64,000 bases of DNA from Baylisascaris procyonis (lineage: Eukaryota > Nematoda > Chromadorea > Rhabditida > Ascarididae). A program made the position numbers and the translations under genes. The notes beneath the pieces were generated by a model. The model saw nothing but the letters and a program-made list of their open reading frames with translations. It made no database searches and was not told the origin of the DNA. The stretch's first letter is position 1, and every line of letters starts with the position of its first letter. The DNA lies in NCBI GenBank assembly GCA_037389465.1, contig JAZARR010000197.1, forward strand, positions 285,501-349,500, given 5' to 3'. Shown one piece after another: positions 24,044-48,900 of this stretch.

Positions 24044-24632
24044 CAATGCTATGTGATTGATTTATTATATGAGTAAAATAATCAACAATTCTTTGACAGT
24101 TATAATGCTGAGATTTTGATAGATGTCGCTTGAAACGATCTTCATAAAATCGTTTACAATAAACAAAAACGATTTAAAAAATTTCAATCTATGGGAATGA
24201 ATTTACAAGAATATAGGCAAACAATTTAAAAGATCATTGTGACCGATCATCGGAGATATGGCATTGAGAAAAAAAATCTCTTACCATATATATGCATATG
24301 GAGTACTGTATCATTTCCCCAATACCATAGGAGAACTACAGTATGCGGGCTACAGTAGGCGTTTTGTAGGATTGCATTTCTAATATCATATGAGTAGTGT
24401 ATCACTTTTTTTAAAGAATAAGACACAAATTATGCCGCAAATGAAAACGAATATCTTATGACACTATGAAATATTTTCGAGAATCAATTTTGAAATTTTC
24501 TTAAAGATTTTCCTTTTTAGTGAAATGTGCCTGAAATTGACCTTAAATCAAGTAGTTATCGATCGTCCGTTCATATAAGTCTAATAGTTTGGTTTGCTGT
24601 AGTGTCATCACATCATCATTTGAGTATAATAT

Positions 24633-37685
<13,053 letters not shown>

Positions 37686-38636
37686 CTGCAAATGTAAATC
37701 GGCTCCAATAAAACGACTCCGATACATCAACTCTTTGAAAACTTTAGAAACTTAGAACTCCTTCTGGAGCATTAAGCATTTTGGAATCAACTCTGATATA
37801 ACGTATGGCGCTCTAATCTTAGAATGCAGCGTTTTCATTGACAAAGTGACAGCGCTGAGTCTGAGGGCAGGAGTGGGAGAGGGTCGTTGTTTTATGTACG
37901 CTTAAAGGAAGGAAGCTCTGAATCCACCGACAAAGCATATCGATAAGTTTTATGATATCCTTAAGTGATCTAGAGATTTTTAATTTGACTTTTTCTTGCT
38001 TAAAGAAAGATATTCGACATAATGATTTCATGCAAAATTTTCAAAATATTTTCAATATTCATAAAATTTCAATCATTACGTTTTGAAATTTTTGGCATTT
38101 TTGACGGTTGAGAATTTCATTTTCAAAGATAATAGCTGAATTCGAAATTTTGGATTTTTTTTGGAACTTTTTGAGTTTAATTTGAAATTGCTTTTTTCTA
38201 TTTTACAGGGACGCGGAAGCAACTAACAGGTAAAAAAATACCGATCATGCAAGCTGGTCTAAAAGAACGGGTACATTGGATGGCACAAGCCAACTCTTCA
38301 ATTTGTATAATTAAATCATATTATTGTTAAAAATAGGTTAGCGCCTATATGACGTCATGGATTTTTATATGCTCCAAATATCGGAAATAATTCCACGCAT
38401 CGACTCAAACGATATTTGGGAGACAGAAGAATGACGTCATTTTGTGAAAAGGCCATCCAACTTGGCCAACTGTTCATGAGAAGGGTTTTGATCCATATCG
38501 ATTTAACGAATCTCCAAGTTGAGATTGCAAAGTTTCGCTGTTTTTTTCTATTCTTTTTCTCTTTTTCTTTATCGCTCTGCTAAACGATTCAACAAGCTTG
38601 CAAAATTCTTTTATCCTCTAATCAAATATAATTTTA

Positions 38637-38639
<3 letters not shown>

Positions 38640-38690
<51 letters not shown>
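38640..38690. repeat. (AT)n microsatellite
   Basis: About 25 AT units. Confidence 0.95.
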
Positions 38691-38696
<6 letters not shown>

Positions 38697-41600
38697 CATA
38701 TGAGATTCTCACACTTTAGGGATTTATAGTTTTTGAGGCTTTATTCAAAGCTTAAACGTTGCTAACAAATGCACTACAACTTTAACCAGCATTATTTCAA
38801 TAAGAGAAACGGCTACTTGATATTGGTGCATCATTATTCTCAATTTGCAAACATTCACGATAAACTACAACATTATATTTTATACGCTTCTACAAATTTG
38901 CATATGCAAATTTCGCTATGATGAAATCGTGTTTGCACATATATGTATCGGCATCTATCTGTCTCTATGTTCAGCGTCATAAATTCGGAAGCCATCGAAA
39001 TATATTTTACGAGGATTCGACGGTATCAACTCCGGAGTCGTGGAGTTTGAAAAACGAATCTTTTAATAGAAAATTCCTGTGAATGATCGATTAATTCAAT
39101 TAAATAATGACTGCAGTGCTGCATGTATATACGAAAATAAAATAATTTGTAAAAAGAAAACAAAATTTTATGATAACCCGAACGATACGACTTTATTGGC
39201 AAAAATGAATGAAATACAATTTTTTAAAATGGCCACAAGCCAAAATGAGATGATTGTGCATAATATAATCGAGAGGAAGAACAGATTGAGAACATTGAAA
39301 TATCGTTATAAAAACAGAGAGGAGGAGACTAGATGAATGCGAAAGACTGCATGAGTGGCATGGCAAAACACACACAATATAATGAAGCACCACAATTAAT
39401 TCAATTCAATAAAGGAAAAAAAAATTTTGAGATCAAATATGGCTAGGTATTTGTATATTTCCGGAAGCGATCTGAAAGATCTATCCAAATATGCGTGCAC
39501 CGGAAAAATTTGGGTCCAGATTATGTAATATTCTAAAATCAAAATATAATAAAAGACATGCAAAAATAAGACCCAATTATATCCGGAAACATACAGATGA
39601 GGATATACTTTCAGATTAACGTAAAGCAAGTAGAAAAATAAAAGCTATTCCCATGATTTCCCAAAAATATCCACAACCAAGGCTTCTTGACTTGATTGAT
39701 GAAAATGCATACTGAAGTAAATTGCCCAAAAGAAATTATTTCAAGAAATATTTCGTTTGGGAAAGCAATTTTTTCTAACGACTGCTATCGAACACCATTT
39801 ATATTTGATCTCATTTCAATAATTATTCTATTTTATTCAAAAAAAGGTATCATTTTTTCATACAATTTGCACATCGTCTATATCGAAAAAATCATCTTCA
39901 TCAGTAATAATAATGATATATAACATAAATTCGCAAGGCAAAAAAAAAAGATATTTCATGAGAAAATTCTTTAGATATTCAACACTCTAGACATAGGTGA
40001 GCGCAATTTTTCATACAGAGAAAATTTTTATCAATTGATAAAACACATCCGCAATGTGCTAAAAAAATTTTGAGCATCTATATTTCCGCTTTTTTTGGTT
40101 ACGTTTATAGCGCTATATATTGAAATATTGCAAAATCATTAACCATGTAGAGATGCGATTCGTTGAATGCACATTGCCGATGTGTTTTCCTAATAATCAA
40201 GTACAATGTTTTTTTTCCTTCTAAATTTCATCTCAAAACTTATTATTTATTGAAAATAAGTGAAATGGGTATTATTGTCAATAGCTGAGGAAATATTACG
40301 TCTAGAATAAAAGAAATTCTAACCTTAAGGTCTACTCAGATCTCCCCATTCCCCTTCTGTCCACTCCCCTGATAAAATTTATTCATGCATATTATGCTCA
40401 GATATTAACTTAAAATCTGCTACGAAGTGAAATTTACTAAATTCAAAGAAAATTGCATAACATATAAAAATAATTTGATTCACATCATATTAATATTGAA
40501 GAAACTATTGAAAAAAAAACTTGCGATTTAGGATAAAATTCAAGTATAGAACATCATTTAGAATTTTCAATGAGACCATCTTAGCAATAGCTGTTTTTCT
40601 CGGAGTAAAATGGTTGATTGCTTTATGGCAATAGAATAAAAAAACAATAATGATTAAAATATTAACGAGGCGGAAATTTAGTGATGTTATATTTCACTAA
40701 ATAATACAAATGTATATAGGTGACCTAAATTGTTATGACCAAATATAACGAAGAGTTGTTTTCAACATTGAATACAATCAACAACTAGTCACAACGTGCA
40801 CTGGTATGAGTTCATGATGGGTACATCCCTCCTCGTTGTCGCTCTTTTAGCACCACCTCATTAATGACTCTATATTTCGACCAATAAATTTGGCTTGGCC
40901 AAAGACCAAATTGGTTCATATGATACGTCATCTTTGATGGATTGCTGAGGGGAAAAACATATATCCGCTCAGAGTGGGCAACCACCGTTGATTGGCATAT
41001 CTGGTGCACATATCTTTAGAAACACTTGGAAACGGAGAAGAACCCCAAGATCTGTTCATTCCTTACTTCCTCACCCACTCCCCATTCACGCAGATATCCT
41101 TTGGAATGAAATCCCGGAAGAAAACATCCGGACTTCTGGAAGAGTCAAAGAAGGAGCGAATTCGTTCTCATCCCCATTTCTAACTCTACTTTCGACGCGT
41201 TACGCACCAAGCAATTTAAATGTTTATAAAAGCAGATATATATTCGCCACCATTGGTGCAATCTGTGAAGAGGTTGTGAATCTGGTCGAACGAAGGCTTT
41301 ATTACTTCAGTATCTCCTTGGTTACAAAAAAATGCAAATTGTGGAAAGGATGTACGATGCGTCAGGGAAAGAGAACGAATCAAGAAGACTGGGCAAGTGG
41401 GTGCACACAAATGGCCAGGCTCCTTAATGATGCCCGCCAAACAAAGCGATAATCCTGGGTAAGATGGTATTTATAATATGTTGGCAAGAGTGATTTGGAG
41501 ATATAGGATGCTCTTGGAGGAGGCAGTCACACAATCTCACCTTTCATCGTCCCCCGCACCTCGACAAGTCCTTAATGCTTAGTGGCCGCTTATACTAAGC

Positions 41601-41993
41601 ATCACATTGAATGATAGGCATCACCGCATAGGTACACATTTATGAATCCCCTTGGAGCTTAAAATTTTCAGAAATCAAAACAATTTCAATGTGGAAATTT
41701 AAAATCAGAACCTCTAACAAAAATGGTAATGATAATAGATGATACCAAAAATCAACTAAATTTCTGTTTCTTGCAATGGCTAATCGATGAAAGCAATTTA
41801 GATAGAAGCCCCGAAGAATGGATGCATTCAAAGACACAAAAAAACGTGACAAGTCCGTAAATGTGGATTCAAAGGATTTGATTTCATAATAGAGCATCAA
41901 ATCGAAAAATGTAATATTCATTGGGGATGTATGTTTAACAATTCCAACACCCAATAAAGCTCTTATTTTGCACAACTCTAGTGCTAAAAAGCC

Positions 41994-41998
<5 letters not shown>

Positions 41999-42042
<44 letters not shown>
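41999..42042. repeat. (AT)n microsatellite
   Basis: About 22 AT units. Confidence 0.95.
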
Positions 42043-42046
<4 letters not shown>

Positions 42047-42948
42047 TGTCCCCGTATATGGGTAGGCTATCAACGTTTCATGATGTCGATGAATGGGTTA
42101 GCATACAGCTTACATGCAGAAAAAAGCTCACTCGATACAAGCTCGGCATCAGACTTGAACACAATGCAAGCACACAACTTACATTGAAAACATGCACATG
42201 CAAGCTTCCAATTCAACAATCACACAACATTGCCCCATTCCTAATACATCGACCACCCTTTTTAAATCGACCATTTCATCAAAATTGATAAGTTCTTAGT
42301 GATTAGTGGATATATGAACTCGATTCGTAAATTTTAGCAGTCAATATTTTTAATCAATAATTTTTTCGACGAAAAGATTTTAAAAAATGAATTATTACAA
42401 GTGATTGCAAAAATTTTTTATGCAATTAAGTGTGTCTATTAGTTCATGCAATTTAAAACTATTAATTTCAATAAAATTAATCTTATTAATATTGAAATAT
42501 GAAATATAAATTTTCACAAAAATAAGAGGGGAATAATATTTTGAAATAGCCATTTAGCGATCGTTTTGCAATCGATTTTCACCACTAAATAAATAAATTT
42601 CAATAATGAAATGAAGGCAATGGTGAAAACTCTAAACGGAAAAAAGAAATCAGTGCACAGGTAAGTCAAATGCTGAGCACATGCAAAATACCTATCACTG
42701 ATAAAGTGGGGATTGTCTCGATGAATCTAAAGCAAACAATCAACAAAAAAAAATACACCGAGAAAAAACTAATGATAATAAAGAGAGCGAATAGCTGAGC
42801 AATGCCAATCAATAAATCAAGTTTAAAGCCATCGTCAACACCACAAAAAAACAACAACAACAACAACAAATGCAAATAGCAAAAGCGAATCACAGCTTCT
42901 AATTCCCGATAACTGGATGCTCGACGAGTCTGGAAGTTAGTCCCTCCT

Positions 42949-45900
42949 TCAAAAATCTGTCCAAAGGACGCCGGTGGGTGTTCGCAACGTCGCACTCGTG
43001 ACCGATGTTTGTTTGTCTTTGTCTTTCTGTTCTCCAGAATCTTCTCTCGATGCAAATGAAGTACGCGATGAAGCAGATTCATCCGCGAATGGTACCGGCT
43101 CATTACTTGTATCAGAAGGTGGGGCCAAAGAACTGGGTGGTGCAGGCATCGGCTCACTAAGAATTGGATCACGAAACAGCGCTGGCACAAGTGGTGGTGG
43201 TGGCGGTGGAGGAGGAGGCGGTGGTGGCAGATCTTCGTCGACAGATGTCTCCTTCTCTAATGATGCTAATACGCCGGGTTCAGTTGTTAAGGCAGGCATT
43301 GGTGGTTCACTTGCAACCTTTTCTATCTGCTCTTGTTGTTGAATGGTACTACTCTCAATATTGCTCATAGTTCGATTGAGTGGTGCGTGTGTTGTCGATT
43401 TGGTGGTACTACCTTCCTCCTGAAGGCTAACGCTGTCACAAAGAGCATCATCTACTGTTTCATCATTGAGGTTCGGCTCAGAAGCAAATGAGACTTTCTG
43501 ATGCTCTGTGTCAGGACTTGGTGGCAAATTAAAGCGTACAGGTTGCGTCTGCCGACGCGGATCACCTCGCCTGCCACGTTTCGCTAATGCAGATCTCTCG
43601 TTGCTGGCTGATCGACGTCTCAACAAATATTCAAGTACGTCTCCTGATTCAGGAGTGGTCGGTGATATTGAATGGTCTTGCGAAGAAAAGTTCCCCGGTG
43701 AAGGCAAACGCTTTCGTGGGACCAAATCCAATGATTTCCTCCGTTTAAATGAATCGGGACTGCGCGACATTGGTCGATTGCGAAGTAGGCTTGCAGTTTC
43801 GTAACTTGAACTAGCGATCGTCTCGGGCAGTGTTCGAGAGCCAGCTGGATCCTTAAAAGTTGAGAAACCGGATTCTGGTGTAGTTGCACGATCACTGGAA
43901 ATATTCCTCATCGTAAGGACGTACGGAATGTCACTGTTAAACAAGTGGCATTTTTTTATATCGGGGCGATCCTCGCTCTGAACGGAAATCAAAGTTGGTC
44001 GTTGGAGTGTTTCGGCCTTAGCTGCTTTTTGCATAATTTCGACTTCCTCATGTTGGAGGTTAACAACGGGATGCGAAGGTTTAGTAGAAGCGGTGGTAGG
44101 TGAAACCGATGGTTCACTTCCAGATGATGGACTGGTGAGGTTTTTAGGTTTAGGTGGGACAGCCGGTTTAGGCTTTTTCTCGCGAAGTCCTTCAGGTGTG
44201 ACAACAAGATTCTCTTTGCTTATCACCTTACCAGGTAGAGGACCAACGGCACCGTAAGTCTTAGGCAGGGAGTGCGGCTGAGAAACAATCGCACTATTTT
44301 GGGCTTGATCCGGTGACTGAGCGACTCTCACTTGACTATAGATTGCTTCCTCCGTTTTGTATGTATCTACATCGGGAATAATTTTCGGCTTTTGCAAGAT
44401 TGCACCAGTCGATGTGTAAATAATAGGTGTTTTTCGAATTCGTGTGGAGGCTGGAACTGTTGAGGACTCTTTTAACTCGGCACTCATAATCGTGGGATCT
44501 ATCGTTTGAATCGGATTCTTGTAAATGTCAGCTTTTATTGGCTTTACCATAACAGGCCTTTTCTCTTGAGGTCTCTTCTCCTCTCGCCGAATGTAATCAT
44601 CCAATTTAACGTTAGGACCATCAATTTCCACCGGAACCAGCTTCTTATGTATGGGATATTCAACCGAGGAAGAAGGTGCCGACGACGAAGAGTAAGCAAT
44701 TCGCTTTTCACCGACAGCTTTCCGACAGTAAAAACTATTTCCTGGAGGATACGACGATGGGAATGAAATATTTTGATAAGTATTGATATGTGGGTCCCGG
44801 CCGCCTTGATAGGGGCCCTCTGATCCTTCGCGTTTTCCATATGAGTGCGAAGGCCTCGGCTCCCTAGAACTGCCATCTTCATCATCAGTCGTATTCGGCG
44901 TCGAACGACTATTTGTGACGATTCTTTTAACAATAACGTTACCGACACGCTTCGTTGTGAAAGTAGTCGCATATACGGAACTCATCTGCGCGGCTACTGT
45001 ATCTGGATGTGATACAGTACGTTGCTCATGATCCGATAGCCTATAGGATTCCTCACTAACGTTATCGTATTCGCGTGGTCTTTGCTGCATTTCGAGGAAA
45101 TTATCCCCCGATGCCGATTTCGGTGGACATTCACATTTCAGCTCAAATTCTTTACATACTAATTGCACATCAGCACCAAGCACATTCGGAAGCGATAGAG
45201 ACATTAGTGGATCAACGGATCCTTCTGCTTCACTAACACTTTCACTGGCGATTGGATGCTTTGCCACTAAAGCTTTTGGTTGTGAGCTTTGTGCGTAACG
45301 TGTGGAATTTGTAGAAATCGCATGTGAGATACTCGTATCAACATCACTTGTACACATACGCTCTCCATCCGACATTGCACCACTTGGATGGGTGTTCTGT
45401 TGTGATGGACGATGTCTATGTGGACGTGGTGCCGATGCTGAGTAGGACACATACGGATAAGCGACACCTGCTCGTGAACCACTGCTACTACCTGTATCCG
45501 AAACTCGATGACCGTTTATGTGCGGCATGGATCCGCTTGTTGCGCGAGTACCAGCATTCTGCCGAGGTAGTTGCGACGATGAGGATGGCATTCCAACGAC
45601 CACATTGATCGCACGATCACTGACTGTTGAATAGCCTGAAGTGATGTTGAAATGTGCAGGTCGAGAAAGGCGATCGCAACGTGACGACAATCCTGGCTTA
45701 ATCGGCCTGAAATAGTTACAGTTTGTTATAATCGACATTTTTCAGCAAGCCTTTGGGAAAAAACACTCAAGTAAGCATAGTTCTATACATTAAAAAAACA
45801 GACATCTTGTCTCCTTGAATACAGTTCCTCCCCTAAGACACGATTCACCATCTCCTCCTTTTTGCATCACTCATAAAAGGCTTGTAATTGAGACCACTCT

Positions 45901-48900
45901 GAGAATAAACCATTAAAAGTGCAAAGCAGAACTTATGGGACTTTCGTTTATGCAAATACGGTATACCATGTTGCGAATGAAAAGATTCTAGAAAGAAGAA
46001 ATTAGCGACCAACCTGGTGAATGGTTCTCTTCGTTTATGATGCTCGCGAACATAGTCGATAAGTTGTTTTTGTGTCCTGCCGTGGTACCTTCAAATACAA
46101 AAATATCCAGAATTTGTTTCTCCAGAAAATTGAACCTCGAAAAGATGTAGCATTATCACCAAGTATCAAATATTAAAAGATTCATCGAAGACTATACTGA
46201 ATGCTACTTGAGAGAGTTAAATTGCTGTATGGGATGGCATTTGTACGAGTATGACGATAGCATTAAGAGATAGTGAAGGAAAACATGCGGAATCAATAAA
46301 GAATAAGTATATCACGATTAAGCAATCAGCTGATAGATCATCTGATCATTGCCGTCAGTACTAGCCATTTTTACTGTTACAGTATTTTATGATCGGCTAC
46401 AGTCTTCTTTGGATGATCTACTTCAAAAATATAATAGCATAACAAGTTCGGCTTTAATTAGTCAAAAGAATTTCCCGCAAATATGAGAAAAATCCTGAAT
46501 AAGTAAGGAACTTGCCTGAATGAGGATCCTTTGCTAAAGAGACGTGCTTCTTTCAATTTCTTCGGTGGATTCACCTCACTACATCTAAAGAAGGCGTGAT
46601 GTTCGACGCATTTCTTCCAGAAACTTTTACATTCATTACGACCTTCGAATGAAAATTCAATTGTCTCTTTGTAGTATTGCTGAAATAATGAAAAATTATA
46701 ATCAATAAAAATTTTTACTTGATAAGAATTCGATGATAAGCGCAATAGTATTCTTTCAAAAGTTTGCAACATTTTTTTAAATAATAAGCTGCTGCGGGAA
46801 GCTTGAATTTTAATTGATTGCTGCCAATAGAAAGTTGGAAAAATGTCAAAACTTGTTGAAAATATAACTGCACTTTTCAAAATACAGTCGAAGCAAGGAT
46901 AGCACTTTTACATTTGTCAAAAATGAGATGCACAAAAAATTTCTATTTTCATAAGGCTATTTTTGAATGTGAAGAGAAGATAGTTTATAAATTAGTTGCA
47001 TTAAAAACTCAAAATTATAGTTTTATTTTCAGCCAATATCTGAATGCAGTTGTTGATTTAACGCAAATAGAATATGACCACCGACAAGCTTGATTAAGTC
47101 GGTGACTTGAGTGAAAATGTGTGACGTGAGGTAGAACTCTCTTAAAGAAGATTCTACGCTTAATGTACAGACTCTTTTCGATTGAAATGTTTCAACGGTT
47201 GAAAATTTTGTTGATCTTTGTAAAAGTTTAACTTCTGCTGAGATGAACCATATTTTAAGATGCCCTAAGGCAACGGTTTCGTTTGTTTCAATTACTTTTG
47301 CTCGTATTCAAATAAATATTTTCACATAATAGATTTAGTGGTAAAAAAATTGCCTAACTATAATATACTAAAAAAGTTGCATGAATATTAGCAGATTTCA
47401 ATGAGGCGAAATGCTTCGAAATTTTTCAATAAAATCAGAAATGAACGAAATGAATTTCATAAAAATAATCTTATCAGAGAGAAAAACCTCCAATTAAAAA
47501 TCTGAAAAAAATAGTCAAAGGAAATTCATTTCGATATGAAAACGACAAAAAGAATATACAAATTAAACGCCATTGAATTCTCAAAAACACAAATAACTTT
47601 CAAAAAAAAAAAAAAAAGATCAAAAGAACACAAAGGAAACTCAGTAAGTGCATATATTCAATCAGGAGACTGGTTCAAAAATGTCCGCTTTCCGTACTCC
47701 TTATATAAATTTTTTTTCAATTTTCACAGATTTAATTTTATATTCATTTGGTGGCTTATTATTGACCGACTACCGAAATATTTTAGCAATCAATAAACTC
47801 TAATTAAATATGCAAATGAAGTGATAGCCGAATAAATTAGCATATTAGTGATATTGAAGAAGTGAATCACTTACATAACTTTCGGGATGCAATTTGATAA
47901 GTAATTTGCGTCTCTTAAATGAAAGTTTACGAATTTTAGCCCACGAAAATGTCGACACACATTGTAATTGATGGAATACTCGAATACCCATATGAGCAAC
48001 CGTTAGACTTACATCGGTACCTTCCACGTCCTGAAAAATAAGTTTATATATTGTGAATTACTTATTTAGATATTTCAATATTCTATTGTTTTCAATACAC
48101 TGTTAACGAGTGATCTGGTAACGAGTGATACTGTGACCTGCATTTGTGTAATGCGCCGTATGCTCACGCTTCCGAAGAGACTGGTGTGGCCTCCTTCTGT
48201 AATTCCACGTGAGCCAGAATTTTCTTACAGTGCCCCAATTCATTTTTGAATACGTCCGAATAATTAGCGCACAAATCCTCCAACTTTTTGTTCGTGTCTA
48301 CTGAACCTACGGTACAGATTAGCGAACTGACGGCATTCAACACTCCGAAGGCACGGATCCAATCTTTACCAAGAACATTAGTCTTGCTATTCTCGGCCAC
48401 TCGCAGCAACAATTCCTTTTTGCCCCTGCTACACTCAAAACCGTTGTCTCCCCCTTTAGGCGGACAATATGGCCCCTCTAAACAAACTTTTAAAGAAAGG
48501 GGTACAGTGGCAATGGGAACGGCTGCAAATTGAAGCGACTGAGAAGATAAAAAAGATGTTGAATTCACCATTGCTGCTAACGCATTACCATCCCGACTGG
48601 CCAATTATTCTCGCCGCAGGCGCTTCTAAGGAAGGGATTGGGGCAGTGATCTACCATAGATTGACTGACGGTACTGTTAAGGTTGTTGCGCATGCGTCAA
48701 GGATACTTAATGCTGCCCAGAAAAATTATGCACAAATTGAGAAGGAGGCCTTAGCTATTGTTTATGGCGTGAAAAAGTTCCACAAGTACTTATGGGGACG
48801 AAGATTTACGTTACTCACAGACCATAAGCCCCTCGTATCGATATTTGGCTCGAAAAAGGGAGTGCCTCAGACAGCGGCATGCAGGTTAACACAATGGGCT

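Larger units (their letters stand above)
21176..24632. other. Intergenic region between PIG-X and FARP 3' ends, no gene recognised
   Basis: The two flanking genes converge here. I see two minisatellites (22261-22357 and 23981-24043), a pair of identical 16-bp segments 77 bases apart (22704 and 22781), and a weak tRNA-like A-box segment near 23592. No coding exon is supported on either strand. Confidence 0.55.
37686..42948. other. 5.3 kb between the two FARP exon sets
   Basis: This is an intron if the two halves are one gene. It contains (AT)n arrays (38640-38690 and 41999-42042). At 40800-41650 the sequence is less AT-rich, with a 154-codon plus-strand open frame (40988-41452) that has no recognisable domain. 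I found no convincing first exon for a separate DH-PH gene. Confidence 0.5.

Noticed and set aside
42666..43190. 174-codon minus-strand frame running past the FARP stop into a hydrophobic stretch
   Set aside because: It overlaps the linker exon in another frame; the hydrophobic part comes from TTG repeats and AT-rich DNA, and no splice site in phase supports it.
42974..45608. Several open frames antisense or in other frames to the FARP linker exon
   Set aside because: They are shadows of the GC-richer 918-codon coding frame on the minus strand.
48456..48604. Extension of the minus-strand pre-RT frame over the RNase H piece
   Set aside because: Only 48172-48455 resembles pol; the remainder is antisense to RNase H coding sequence.
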